A DNA stretch of 64,000 nt from Dasypus novemcinctus (Eukaryota; Chordata; Mammalia; Cingulata; Dasypodidae): positions 51,663,954 to 51,727,953 of the forward strand of contig NC_080695.1 of NCBI RefSeq assembly GCF_030445035.2, in the 5' to 3' direction. Made by a program: the position numbers and the translations under genes. Positions 23,321-35,690 of this stretch are shown piece after piece. The notes beneath the pieces were generated by a model. That model was not told the origin of the DNA. It saw only the letters and a program-made list of their open reading frames with translations, and searched no databases. Each line of letters starts with the position of its first letter. Position 1 is the stretch's first letter.

Positions 23321-24735
23321 CTGGCTTATAAGAGTATTTATTCTGGGTGTAGTTTTGCCCTTTAGTTTAGGGCTTCCTGCCCTTTCTCCCTTGCTGGTTG
23401 TGTTGTAGGACCCAAGGCTGTAGTTGGTGCTATAAGCTCTGGAGGATCAAGCCATCCTCATTATCACATGGGCCAATGAAGCTTCTCCCAACTCTCTCCT
23501 CTGCCAGGGGTAGGGACAGAGTCACAGCTGTGTGGAATAATCCCAGTTGTGCAGGCCTGGACTCTAATTGCCCAGAGAGACTGATGAAGCTTCATTTCCC
23601 TTTCACCCCAGCCTAGGGTGGGGATGGAGTTGCAGATGTGGGCAGCAATCTATGCAGTGCAGGTCACAGCTGATCACAGTTGCTCCTATAGACTTTTGAT
23701 TATTCAGTCTTTGCCAGCCAAATATACCTGCAGTTAATCTGGATAGACTGGTGCAGGGCCCACCGTCCATCCCCCTGCCAGAGGTGGGGATGAGGCCTAG
23801 GCTGGACTTCAGGCCAATCTGGGTGAATGAAAATGGTTCCTACCATCACTGTGATTTTTGGACAGCCCGGCTTCCCCTCAGCCTGGGGGCAGAGTCAAAA
23901 CGACAGCCATGAGCCTCTTTCCCACTTGGACAGATTCACATCCCAGCTCTTCCCAGGGTCCTATCTTAGCCAGCCAAATCCTCCAATTAATAGCTGAAAT
24001 TGGTGGGCAACTGTCCGCTCCTCCCCTGTTTTTGGGAAATGGAACTTCCAATTCCAGGCACAGACAGCTTCTGGGGCAGCTTACACTGCCAAAGTAGAAT
24101 GATCACCAGCCTCAATGGCTTGGCTGGTATTTTCCCAGAGAGGCTGGCACATGTTTCCCTAGCTTATTCCCTATGGGAGGTGGGGCTGGGGCTTAGGAAA
24201 GAGCTGCAATCTAATCTGGATGGAAAGAAACCTTTCCCTAAGAGCACTGGGATTTTCAGTGCGCCCCGTTTCCCTTCCTACCATGTGCGGAGTTAAGATG
24301 GCAGCCACTGGCCTTTCTGACTTGGACAGGCTCAAACTTTAGCTGTTTTTAAGATTATACTCTGGCCCATCCATCATTAGCTGAAGTTTTGACCAAGTGT
24401 CTCTTCCTCCTTTTGGGAGAAAGTGGAACTTCATCCTTTTTGGGAAGTGGAACTTTCAATTCCAGCCTCAGAACCCCTCCTGAGGCATCTCACACCTCCA
24501 GTGGAGGATGGGCACTGGCCACCCTGGTGTGGATTGGTCTACTTTGAGTCTTCTCTGCAGATGGGCAGTCCCCTCCTTCCATTCCTTCAAGGATATGGCC
24601 TCCTGGAGCCCCCAAACAGGTGCATCAGCTAGCTCCAGAGAGCTCTGGGTGTTACTAAGTGCCCTGTGGCAGAAGGTGGCTCTAGGAGCACCTTACTCTG
24701 TCTTCATTTTGGTGGTTGTCCTCCAAGTCTTTCTT
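23321..24735 (-). other. 5'UTR of HAL1-like element with about 400-bp monomers
   Basis: Non-coding, GC-richer than its surroundings. CTTGGACAG at 23924 recurs at 24320; GGGAAATGGAACTTCCAATTCC at 24034 recurs as GGGAAGTGGAACTTTCAATTCC at 24443; GATCACCAGCC and GGGCACTGGCC follow in the same positions. The period is about 400 bp, so at least two monomers span roughly 23860-24670. A less similar partial unit may lie at 23600-23860. Confidence 0.65.
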
Positions 24736-24737
24736 TT

Positions 24738-25340
24738 TTGAACATTATTTTTAGAGAATTTCAGATTCACATTTACAGAAAAATTACACTGAAAGTATAA
24801 GGTATTCCCGTATAATCCCCCATCCCACATCCACAAACCTAATTATCTCTATTATTGACCTCCTATATTATTATGGTACATTTGTTACAATTGATGAACC
24901 AATATTGAAAAAGTTGCATTTATATTATGATTTACACTTTGTGCTTTACAGTTTCATAGGCCTTGAAAAATGTATAATGTCTTCTGTCATTGCAGTATTA
25001 TGCAAAACAGTCTCACTGCCCCAAATATGCCCTGTTCTACCTATTTATTCCCAGACTCCCTTCTGAACCCCTGAAACTCCTATCTTTACATATTGCAAGT
25101 TCTTCCTCCCACAAAAAAGAAACAACCACAATAGCAACTTACCATCATTTTATAGGTTGCACCCCTTCAGTAAGCTCTATGTGGGAATATGTGAAAATCT
25201 ATTTTCTAATATAACATAGTTGTACTAATTTATAATTCCTCTACTCATGATTCTTCTACTCCCTTCATTTCAACCTATAATTTTCAATGTGCCAGTTAAG
25301 TATATTTCACAGAGATTTAAATCTTTAGCTGTTCAAATGT
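24738..25340 (-). mobile_element. L1 3'UTR fragment
   Basis: It starts with TTATTTTTAGAGAATTTCAGATTCACATTTACAG, which matches the 3' end of mammalian L1M-type elements in reverse orientation. No ORF2 sequence follows, so the copy is 5'-truncated. It abuts the HAL1-like 5' end. Confidence 0.6.
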
Positions 25341-25890
25341 AGATGGAAGCTTGAATCTCAGTAGAAGAGTGATCAACTCTTACTCTTACTCTTCTTCATG
25401 CTTGCCCTGAGTTTAACCCTTTATGCACAAGATCAGGTTACCTACTTGAAAAGTTGCTCTTTTTGCATACGATTTTAGCAAAGAATAGAAAATTCTCTTT
25501 TCTTAAGTTTCATTGACTTTTTAGTTAACAGGATAAACACTAACCAGAAGGGGATTTTTTGTTTATTGTTTTTTTTGTTGTTGTTGTTGTTACATATGCA
25601 TTGGTGTTTCAGTGGTAGAAAATGTCTAAAAAACATACCAAAAGAGAAAATTAACTTATGGCAACAGAGTCCATTAATCCAATCCTGGTCTTGAAATTTT
25701 AAAAAGTAGATCTGAAATCTGTAACGTTCCACATAGTTAAATCTTAATAGTGCTGTTTTCATTTCTGCCAATGTCAAAGTGCTTCAATAATTGTAGATAC
25801 TAAATTCACTGAAACCTAACACCTCTTGGAAGATTAGAAGCTGGTGCATACAGAAGAAATATTTTTGACAAATCTTTCTCTCTGTATTCT
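25341..25890. other. Unique AT-rich DNA
   Basis: No gene recognised. A (TTG)n run lies at 25569-25590. Confidence 0.3.
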
Positions 25891-25894
25891 CAAA

Positions 25895-26270
25895 AGTAAT
25901 ACATATTTTCTAAGAAATATGGCTGTAGCAATAGACAATGAAAGAGAAAATAGACATAAATCTCACACCTTGTGCAAAAATCCACTCAAAATGGGTCATG
26001 GACCTAAGTACAAAAGATAAAATTATAAACCTTTTTAAAAAAACAGAAGAAAATATTTGGGATCTAGGACTTGGTAAATCATTTTTAGATATGATACATA
26101 AAATGAAATACTGACAAATTAGACTTCATAAAACTTTAAAACATTTGCTCTGCAGAAACTCTTTTAGGAAGGGAAAACACCAGTTATAAACTGGGGGAAA
26201 ATATTTGTAAGTCAAATGTCTAATAAATAACTAATATCTCTGAGATATAAAGAACATGATTACTACTGTG
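25895..26270 (+). pseudogene. L1 ORF2 fragment, plus strand
   Basis: Broken translation retains the region before the ORF2 C terminus (GLGKSFLDMIHK-like, then a stretch matching RLHKTLKHLLC). The DNA phrases AATCTCACACCTTGTGCAAA, GGGTCATGGACCTAA and GGGGGAAAATATTTG are typical L1 ORF2. It is short, truncated at both ends and full of stops. Confidence 0.7.
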
Positions 26271-26679
26271 AATAGATGCTTAGAAAATGATTTTGGGGGT
26301 TAAGGGTTCAAGTTTTTTTGTTTGATTTTGGTTTCAGGTATAATGAAATGAAAATTTCTTTTATTACCTGAGTCTAGTATCCTTCAGTTTCATGAGGATA
26401 TACAAAACAAACTTTTGCAGTGCATTCAAAGTTTATATTAGATTAAACTTTGATTCTATTCAAGTGGTTTAAAAATAACTTTAAATAATATATTATTAAA
26501 ATTTGAAGATCAAATACTGTTTTTTTCCACAGATATGTTTATTTGACATAATGAAAGGAAAATTACTTATTAGTACTTCTGTCTAAGAGCACTTGTATTT
26601 CCTTTATAAAAAAGGAAATTGTTAGTTCACAAAATAGTCTTAAGCTCTTAATTAAAATAAATCATTTAAGTATTTCTAA

Positions 26680-27189
26680 GAGTTTGATATTATTGATGAA
26701 TTCCCAAAAGAAATAATGGATTATGTTTGTAAACTGGTCTTTTCCTTTGGGCATATGAGATTATATGGGATTCAGAGGTTTATTGATTAAGTAACTTAAT
26801 CAAGCAAACCTCTTGTGTCAGTAGGGCATGGAGTCCTCATCCTTTGGTGGTTTTGGATTCACAGAAAAAAGGCATGGCAAAAGACAGAGGTGGGGGATTT
26901 TGATGTTGGAGTTTGATGCTGGAGCCTTAAGCTGGAGCCCAGGAAGTAAGGTCTTAAAAGAAAGAGAAGGGAGGAACTCTGAACCCAGAGAGAAGGAAGA
27001 CCCTGGAATGGAGGAACCCCAGAAGACTGAACCATCTTGCTCCAACAAGTGAAAATAGAGTTTGGTGAGGGAAGTAACTTATGTTTTATGGCCTGGTATC
27101 TGAAAGCTTGTACCCCAAATAAATACCATGTATAAAAACCAACCAATTTCTGGTATTTTGCATTAGGACCCCTTTGGCTGACTAATACA
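26680..27189 (+). mobile_element. LTR, repeated family A (copy 1)
   Basis: Starts near TGATATTATTGATGAATTCCC and ends CTTTGGCTGACTAATACA. It contains ACCCCAAATAAATAC (polyadenylation-like) and CCAACCAATTTCTGGTATTTTGCAT near the end. The TG...TACA ends and size are those of MaLR/ERVL-type LTRs. Other copies lie at 37653, 41285, 57483 and 60939. I cannot name the family. Confidence 0.65.
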
Positions 27190-27720
27190 GTATGGTTGTG
27201 AATTAAGCTCTTATATTTTATGTATTTAATTTTTTTCCTAAGTGCGTTCTTTTATACAGTCTAACTTGAACTAAACAATACATATCTCTCAAAAATAGAG
27301 TTTCATACATAAAATAAAAATACCAAAATCTTTGATTGCAAGAAATAGAAAAATAATTTGTCCTGTTGTTATTACCTAAGTTGGACATTTACTATAAATT
27401 GCCTTTATTTCCTTTCCAGAAATTGATTATGAGGCTCTTTCAATTACTTTGATATATACAAGCATCCAATGCTATAATATATAATTAAGCAAATTAGAAC
27501 CCAACAATAAAACTTGAATTAGCAGGAGAAAGATCACAAGTACAATTATTTTAAAAAGTAAGTGACACTTGAATTCAAGGATGAAAATTGGGGGTTGAGG
27601 GAGGTGATTTCTTGCCTAGTTTGATAGCTGTTATGTCAATGGCAGTCCTTCAGTTATTATATTTTGATTACATTAGCATGAAACATTTTCCTAAAATTCA
27701 GGCTGGGTTTGGCTCATAAT
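27190..27720. other. Unique AT-rich DNA
   Basis: No gene or clear repeat. It ends at the 15-bp duplication that flanks the next L1 copy. Confidence 0.3.
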
Positions 27721-27735
27721 GAAATTCACATTCCC

Positions 27736-29256
27736 ACTGATATGGGATGTTATTGACAGGATATATATGGTTGACAGGGAGTTATACAGGGCATATGCCC
27801 AGGGTATATGGTAATGTCTATATATACTCATAGTGGAAACAAAAACAACAGCTGGGGGGGTACTGGGCTCCTGGCTGGGGGGTCACTGTTGTGGGCCCTG
27901 GGAGAGCAGCGGCAATCCTCCAGGTGCAACGGCAAGAACCAGGAAGGAAGGAGGGCCCAACAGTGGGCTCGTGATACTAATGGTTACACCTGCAATAAGA
28001 ACAAGGCCTAGAGTAGCATTGTGCCTGGGGGTTTCCTCCTGATAGCCTTCATGTTACTCAAATGTGGCCACTCTCACAGCCAAACTCAGCATGTAGATGT
28101 GATGCATTCCCCCCAGCGTGGGACACGACACCCGGGGATGAGCCTCCCTGGTACCGAGGGATCACTACCACATACCAGCTGAAGAAGCAACTAGAAAATG
28201 ACCTTGAATTAAAGATTCAATGCGGAACAGCAGAATATACCTGTCTACGTATAATAACATGACTTCAGGAAGCTGTTTGACCTAATGTAAGGGGGAAATG
28301 GAAAGGAGAAATGAGATTATAAGGCTGTGAGTCTCTGAAAAAGAGTCTGGAGGTTGTCAGAAGGAATACCCCTATGTACAACTGAACAGAGTCTAAGAGA
28401 CAGATAAGGTAGATACAACCCCAGATATTGGTTCTTTTGAGGGATAAAGAGACCCACGGGTTCTATGGTCATGGCAGAAGGGGTTCACTGCCATGACAGA
28501 TAGCCCTTCTTTGGAGCTGGTGTTTCTGCGTGATGGAATTGGACTCAGAGGGGATCTCTTTTCACAAGACTTGCATGCTACTTTATTGGAATTGTAGTCG
28601 GTGCTGGGTTTAAGATAAATGTAGGGGATTTGAATCTCTGGACTGATAATATGACACCCAGGCCCAGAGCCTCAACAGACTTCAGCTCCTACACTTTGAT
28701 TTATTGGACTTACTCCACTCAGCTAACATGGAGTTGAAGAAGGTCAACCACCACAACATGGAGCCTAGAGTGTCTACAACTGGAAGCGGGAGGAGTGCAT
28801 CCAGTACCCATATGGAATCTAAGCCCTCACATGACATAGATGTGCAATGGACACAACCAATCCAATGTCCACAGAGAAAATGTGGAATGGGTGTGGGAAC
28901 GGTAGCCATGGTGGCTGCTGGGTGTGGGGAACGGGAGGAAGAGATGAGATGTGGAGGCGTTTTCGGGACGTGGAGTTGTCCTGGATAGTGCTTCATGGAC
29001 AATTACGGGACATTATAGATCCCCCCAGGGCCCACTGGATGGAACGTGAGAGAGTCTGGGCTATGATGTGGACCATTGACTATGGGGTGCAGTGATGCTC
29101 AGAGATGAACTTACCAAGTGCAATGGATGTGTCATGATGATGGGAGAGAGTGTTGCTGTGGGGGGAGTGGGGGGCGGGGGCAGTGGGGTTGAATGGGACC
29201 TCATATTTTTCATAATGTAATTTAAAATAATGATAATAAATAAATAAATAAAGAAA
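27736..29256 (+). mobile_element. 1.52-kb L1 tail with perfect 15-bp target duplication
   Basis: The insertion is flanked by GAAATTCACATTCCC at 27721-27735 and 29257-29271. It ends with an A-rich (ATAA)n tail, as L1 retrotransposition gives. It has no significant ORF. Its 5' part aligns with 1-472 of the window in reverse complement, so it is the terminal 1.5 kb of the L1 3'UTR, 5'-truncated on insertion. Its 3' half is shared with copies at 4195, 34507, 41726 and 42612. Confidence 0.9.
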
Positions 29257-29502
29257 GAAATTCACATTCCCTTATTGTGTAAAATCAAAGTGATTGATTT
29301 ATTTTTGTTGCATGTTGAAACTTTTAAAAATGAATGTGTAATTCAATTTAGACTTATAGTCCTACATTATGACATGCTTTCATAAATATTAAGTACTTAT
29401 TAAATATAACCATAAAAGCAAATTTTCTGTTTTGAAATATTATTACAAAGAATTCTTGAGGGGCAGATCATAAAAGGTATTTCATGTTTTCTTATAATAA
29501 TG

Positions 29503-29934
29503 TCAGTATTTCTGTTTACACATCTGTTTTAATACCTGCATAAACAAAATAAAATTTCGCATGTTTTCAAAGGTTTGACAAGTCTGTCCAGGGAATCCTT
29601 GTACTTCCATTGAAAAAAAATAAAACTCTCTTTTGGTCACAGTAACAGCATTAACAGAGCCTCCTGGGTGAATATTAACTGTTCTAACTGGAAAGGACTT
29701 ACGTTTTTTCGTCCCAGAGTAATGATCACTATGCACAGCGATAGGTGATGGTGACAGTGAATCATGTGGAACTTCCAATTTGCCAATATTTACCAAGTGT
29801 TTTACAATTGTGAAATCCATATCTCTTTTTGACATGAACATAGTGTACAAGCACAGGATTTCTCTGTTGATTCTTAAGGATTCTTTAATACCTTTGTCAT
29901 TTTCAGCTAAGCATGTATATATACATACGTTCAT
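29503..29934 (-). other. 143-codon open frame, unrecognised
   Basis: An uninterrupted minus-strand frame from 29934 to a stop at 29503 in AT-rich, apparently non-repetitive DNA. The translation is mixed in composition, has no signal peptide or membrane segment, and I recognise no domain. It includes IGKLEVPHDSLSPSPIAVHS. It is longer than usual for chance at this base composition, but no splice sites or promoter support it. It may be a decayed exon, a retrocopy fragment or chance. Confidence 0.25.
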
Positions 29935-30044
29935 ATAGTGAAGAGAATTTTAGAGAAAATGGTATGCATTTATTATATATATTCAAGTGACTATTGCCTT
30001 TCAATATATGTAATTTATTTAAATTAAATGTTTTAACTTGAGAT

Positions 30045-30260
30045 AACATGCAGTTGTAAGAAATAATATAGAGAGATCCTCACCAGTGTTTGATATTGTT
30101 GATTTATTTTATAATTTTTGCTGTACTTACCTTTATATTGCAATTTCTCTGGAGTTTTAATTTGCATTTATTCAGTGGCTACTGATTGTGAACATGTTTT
30201 TATGTGCTTATTTGCCATCTGTATATTTTCTTCAGTGAAATGTTTCTTCATGCCTAGATA
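30045..30260 (-). mobile_element. L1 ORF2/3'UTR fragment
   Basis: Minus-strand translation contains EENIQMANKHIKTCSQSVAT, matching the part of ORF2 before the Cys-rich motif. It is short and truncated. Confidence 0.6.
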
Positions 30261-33200
30261 AGGAAAAGAAAAGCAATGGCATGGATACCTCAAAAGAGCA
30301 AAGAATGGCCAGAAAGTGAGGAAGTGGTGATGGAAAGACAAGGAGATGCAGTGAAAGATTGACATGTTAACATTTAAATGAGGGGAAGCATGACCCAAAG
30401 TATGTCTATGAAGCTGGTTGACAAGTAAAGAAGAAACGAACGGCTACGAAGCCAGTAAGTGAGAATCACAGAGTCAGCTGGGTCATCCAACTGAATGTAA
30501 AAGATTTTGGAAGAGTTTGCAGTGGAACTAGACCAAAGGCCTTAATATATGGGGTAGGTAATTAGGCAGACAATAAATAGCAGACACAGAGAGATTGAGA
30601 TCTTCTTAGGGAATGGCATAAGTTTTAAGGGAGCCCCAAGGAGTTAAACCCCGCAACCCATGCAAATCTGTGAGCATTCAGCATGTCAAACACATAGAGA
30701 GTCATCTTTGAGCCACTTCTCCTTTCAACATTCAGAGAAAGCCCTGACTGCCACGTGTTTGCTTAACTCTATTCCCAAAACACACTCTTCTGGGCTCAGA
30801 TCCCTAAGAAAATTGATCCTGTGCTACATGTTTGAGATATTTGATAAATAAAGGTATTCATAATATTAGTCTGAAATCAACATTTCAATATCTACTCGAG
30901 GTTAGCATGGGTATATTTAATTAAAATGAACTAAGAAGGCCTTAGTGCTTTGCTGAACAAGTTTTCCTTAAGTTGCAAGCTCTTCTTTACACTTCCAGAT
31001 CCAAAGTACAGATTCTTAAAGATGAGATTCTCACCCAAAGTTCTTTAGATGTTTTTCACAATGGAATGAGATGAAAGATCCATAACCTGAAAATGCCTCC
31101 AAAAATGGGGTCAATTTGATCACAAATAGGCTGAGTGTGGTTTCACTCAGATCTATTCTTGCAAGAGACCTGGAAGCACAGATGCCATTCTTCAGGCAGA
31201 CAGCTTTCAGGGTCTGGTGAAAACCTTGGTTTCCTTTATTCCTTTCCTTTTTCCAAATTTCCTCAGTGCTCAATAAAGAAGCAGTCAGTATTACTATGTG
31301 GCTTTCTTTTGCCTGGTTTAAAGTCACAGGTGTGAAAAAGAAAACACAACTCATTAAATACCTGAGTTTGAAATAAGGGGAAGGGCATGAAAACTTTGGG
31401 TACATTTGTATAACAAAGCGAGTCTGGCCAGTTTTCCAAAAGAGTGAAGGGCCATAAAATTCAGATATATATGCACAATTAAAAACAGAAAGAAGTTAAT
31501 GCCAATCACAAGAATGTAATTACACTGTGGTTAACTTCACATTTCATACAATGGCATCTAAACCACAAAACAGGAACATCTTTCACTTCTTCTTCACTGA
31601 CCTTTTAGGTAAAATCTTAGGGACTTCAGGGTGACCCCCCACAGATACAGGTCAAGAGGCCATCAGGATTTCATCCCTCTACTGCCCAGAGTCTCTTAGA
31701 GCACAGCTGAACTGCCTCACTGACCCTGGCTCTTGGCCTAGAACTGTCACTACTATTCTATTTTACTGTCTAGGGGCTGGGTTCTTGGTCTACAGTTGTG
31801 GCAAGATGTCCTGAGACTGACCGGTCATGGCTGCAATTATTCTGAGGCCAAATGAGCAGTCTCAGTGGCTTTGACACACTCAGTTGACAATTAAATAAAA
31901 AATTATCTCATTTTCTACTAGGAATCCACACATTAATAATTGAAATTGCACAGCCTTACTTCTTTTCCAGAAGCAGAGTCCCTGCTCTTTCCTCCCAGTT
32001 GCTCCTTTATGAGCTGCCACACAGCACTGAGAGTGGCATCTACACTGGTTTCACCAGTTCTGCCACCTACAAGGATACAAAGGGCTGTTGGGTGAGCTGT
32101 GGGTGGCCATGTATGGATCCCACCTTCTACATGTAGCCTATGGACACTATCCCAAAGACCCTGTACCTGCACATATTTATTTGTCAGCTTCACCTCATGT
32201 GCAGTGATCTCTGATAACACAAGTATATTCTAATAGACCATACATCCTCCTCAGAATGCCTTTGCACTATACTTTACACTTGGAAAACCCACTCCTCTTC
32301 TTCAGTTTTAATTAGTGTCAACAAGAACTTCCCATTCATCTGTAGATACCACCTACCAATAAGAATAATCCAAATGTTCACTGATCATAAATGTATACAC
32401 ATATAAACAAAAAGCTTATTATCAGTTAGGAAGATAGTAAATTTTTACATTCACGGTATCAAACAAGGAAAACAGAAGGTATTATTTCTATGAAACAGTG
32501 GGCAGAAAAGACTGGAAAAAGTGGAATATAAAATTGCATTTAAACCAAGAAAGGAGAAGGCAATTCAGGCCTTTTTTCCAGAAGTCATGGAAGTCACATT
32601 GGAGCACATTTAGGTAGAGGCTGGAGTCTGAAGGTAACCCAAACAGAGTTTCAGTGTAACCAATAGGCTATGTGGAGTCTCTTAGGATTTTGGAACAGAG
32701 TGAAATATAGAGTTTTGAAAGCAACAGAGTCCAGGGTGAATAGGAAGAGGATCTTTCAAAGGAAAGATCTTAAGCTACTGCATAAGTGATCATGAGGAGA
32801 GCAGAATAAGGACTTGAGATTCATCAGCTGTAGTATGATTGTAGAAGGACGATGACAAAAATTGCTGAAAATGAGGGAACCTAAACAAAATTAAGAAACT
32901 TTCAATTTGTATATTCTGAGGAAAATGATTATAGCCAACCACTGAACAAATGGGTATGTTTTTACACTAAATGTCCTCTGGACATTATAAGACAGTTCAT
33001 ACCATATCTAGAATAGCAACATTTTGAAAACTGCACAAATGTCCACCAGAGACTAAATTCAAAAGGAGATCATGAAGTCACTAAAAATGATGAAAATATT
33101 CATAGGATATAGAGTGGGGGGGACAGACTAGTATATAAAATAGTATGAAGTATGAAATATAATATATGTAAAATACATTTATTAAAATGCTTATCTACTC

Positions 33201-33280
33201 TTAATAACTCCTCGAAATGCATCCACAAAAAAGTTCCTATCACCTGTTAATATAATTTCCATTGACTTACTTGGAATTTC
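30261..33280. other. Mostly unique DNA, no gene recognised
   Basis: About 3 kb without a supported exon. Minus-strand frames of 124 codons (31405-31031) and 95 codons (32220-31933) have no recognisable domain. Old repeat relics may be present, but I cannot assign them. Confidence 0.3.
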
Positions 33281-33284
33281 TTTT

Positions 33285-33590
33285 TCCTATCATCATGTTT
33301 GGATATTTATAAACTTGTCATATGTGTGCATGGTACGAAATGTTTAAAGTATAAGGGGCATATTGTAAAATATCTTTCTTCCTCCCTTCCTGGAACCCCA
33401 GCCACCAAATCCTCCCCCCCATGTTTTCATGTATCCTTTCAGTTACACACATGGAGTGTATTTTCTGTTTGCACAAATGAAAATATACTCTATACAATAC
33501 TCTGTTCCCTTCCCATACTCCCTGAACAATATACCTTAAAGATCTTCATGTATTACATATAAAACTCCTTCATTTTTAAAAACTGCTGTG
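33285..33590 (-). mobile_element. Old LINE-type fragment
   Basis: The pattern CTCCCTTCCTGGAACCCCAG, then TTTCATGTATCCTTTCAG, then ACAATATACCTTAAAGATC matches ancient LINE 3'UTR sequence in reverse orientation. The family is uncertain. Confidence 0.4.
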
Positions 33591-34506
33591 GCCATCTCAT
33601 TAGGCTCTCACTGGCTGCCACAGTAAACAATGCCTGAAGCAAGTGGGCTCCTGAGGGCTCTACAGACATCTAGACACCACAGGCAGGGCAGGCAATCTCA
33701 GCAATTCGGCACCTGTCAGTATGATTTACCTTGGAATATTTGCTTCCCAATGTAACAGAGTTAGGCTCAATAATAATTTCCCTACACATGACTCTTGCCC
33801 TTTTTAGATGAACCTATGTTTAGCACTATACTCATTAAGTATATGTCCCAGAGACTTCAATTTTTGTTCTCTTCATATGCCGCTTGAACCCTGAATCTCA
33901 GCAGAGTTGCAACACCTACTCTCCAGTACTTTGGCCTTGCCCAGGACAACTAACAAAAGAATATGATGGACAACATCTATTCCCAATAAACACAGAGTAC
34001 CTACAATGGCAAGCAAGCCTGCTTCATCCCATCTGCACCATGTATCTAAGCCCCTTCTTAATCAGAAACAGAGTGTCCATCACCATCCCAATATCCTCAA
34101 GATTGAGAATGAACAAACATAAGGGGGAGAAGCAATTTTGGACTAATGTAGAAATCATTTTTCCAGCAATGGAAGAACTTGTAACATTGTCATAAAGGCA
34201 GTGGCAACCAGAGATTCTAAGGCAAAGGATAGGGTGGAATTGGTGCAACACGGGCATTTCTGGGACAATGGAATTGTCCTGCATCGCATAGCAATGACAG
34301 ACACAGATCATTTTATTTTCTGTCAAAACCTATAAAATTCTGCAGTGAAAAGTATCAACTATAATGTAAATTATACACTATGGCTAGTACAATGCCTCAA
34401 TATGTGTTCATCAATTGTGACAAATATACTATAATAATGCAAGATGTTAACTGGGAAAAGTAAGGGAGGGATAGGGATGGATTTATGGAAATTGCCCCAC
34501 ATTTTT

Positions 34507-35690
34507 TTCTCTCTTTATTTTTCTTTTTAATGTTACATTAAAAAATATGAGATGTCCATATAATGCCCACCCCCCACACACACCACTCTTCCCATATCAA
34601 TAACCTCTTCCATCATTGTGGGACATTCATTACATTTGGTGAATACATTTTGGAACACTGATGCACCACATGGATAGTGGTTTACACTGCAGTCTACACT
34701 CTCCTCCAGTCCACCCAGAGGGCCATGGCAGGACATACAATGTCCAGCATCTGTCCTTGCAGTACCATCCAAGACAACTCGCGCCACCGGCACAGATGTT
34801 GGTTTCGCTTTCTCCGCCACCGCCGCCACCGTGGCTGCTGGAAGCCGTCCTTGCACCGCCTTCATGAGCCATGGGCTGTCGACACACCTCACCAGCCGTG
34901 CACCGGGGACTGCTGGCCGGGGCTGCTAGTCAGCAAAGGGGGACCGCGCTACAAACTCACTCAAGCCACTGGCCAGGAGAAGTAGACAGCTTTATTGGCA
35001 ATAGTGGGGGAGCCAGGGCGCGCCGGCTTATGAGCGATCTGCGAGTAAGTCCGGGGAAGGGGTAGTTGATGGGAATTATATAGGGTGAATGCAGAAACAT
35101 TATCTGATTGGTTGGGACAACAATATGTCTATATATGGTAACTATAGATTTACTAAACCAAACGGTGGAAGGAGATGAAATGGCAGCACAGCGCATGCCC
35201 ACTGTCCTCGCCCCCTAACTCAGCACTTTGAAGACCATCCCTGAGTTTACTCAAGGGCGTGTGGGGGCTAGAGTTTACTCATAGTCCTGTGTCTTGTAGC
35301 ACAAGTCTCATGGCTTGGACGGCTGAACGGTTGGGCCTTCCCTCAAACTCCAAGTCCTGAAAATGCCCCCACATCATATCTCTTCTTCCCTCTCCCTACC
35401 CTCAGCAGCTACCATGGACACTTTCCCCACATCAATGCTACAATTTCTTCCATTACTAACCACAATAATTCCATAGTAGAAAAACATTAAGTGCACTCTA
35501 ATCCATACTCTATTCCTCCATCCCGTGGACCCTGGGATGTTTATGTCCACTCCACCTCTATCTTGAGAGGGAGCTTAGATTCCACATGATGGATGTAATT
35601 CTCCTGCTTGCACTTGTAGGCATTCATGGCTCCCTGGTGTGGTGGTTGACGTTCTTTACCTCCCTGTTGGCTGGTCAGGGTAAGAAAAGA
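34507..35690 (-). mobile_element. 5'-truncated L1 tail, split by an LTR
   Basis: The two outer parts (34507-34780 and 35346-35690) align with the 1.5-kb L1 tail at 27736-29256 in reverse complement and become contiguous when the inner LTR is removed. AT-rich tail at 34505-34550. Confidence 0.8.
34781..35345 (-). mobile_element. Solo LTR inserted in L1 tail
   Basis: The 565-bp block is flanked by the 5-bp duplication AACTC (34776-34780 and 35346-35350). On the minus strand it starts TG, has a TATATAA-like box (about 35081) and an AATAAA signal at 34996-34991, roughly 85 bp further on. The U5 part is GC-rich with a GCC-repeat region at 34816-34834. The 3' terminus does not end in the usual CA. 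Confidence 0.78.

Larger units (their letters stand above)
20585..24735 (-). mobile_element. HAL1-like (half-L1) element
   Basis: On the minus strand: 5'UTR (24735-23321), ORF1 (23320 to about 22400), a remnant of ORF2 (about 22290-21620) and a 3'UTR (21620-20585). Compared with the L1 at 1-10261, the endonuclease and most of the RT part of ORF2 (about 2.4 kb) and the Cys-rich C terminus are missing, while ORF1 and both UTRs are present. That is the described layout of HAL1 elements, which carry ORF1 and depend on L1. A private deletion in one L1 copy is the alternative. Confidence 0.7.

Noticed and set aside
27736-29256. A novel 1.5-kb non-coding retrotransposon family
   Set aside because: Alignment with 1-472 next to L1 sequence shows that it is the end of a long L1 3'UTR.
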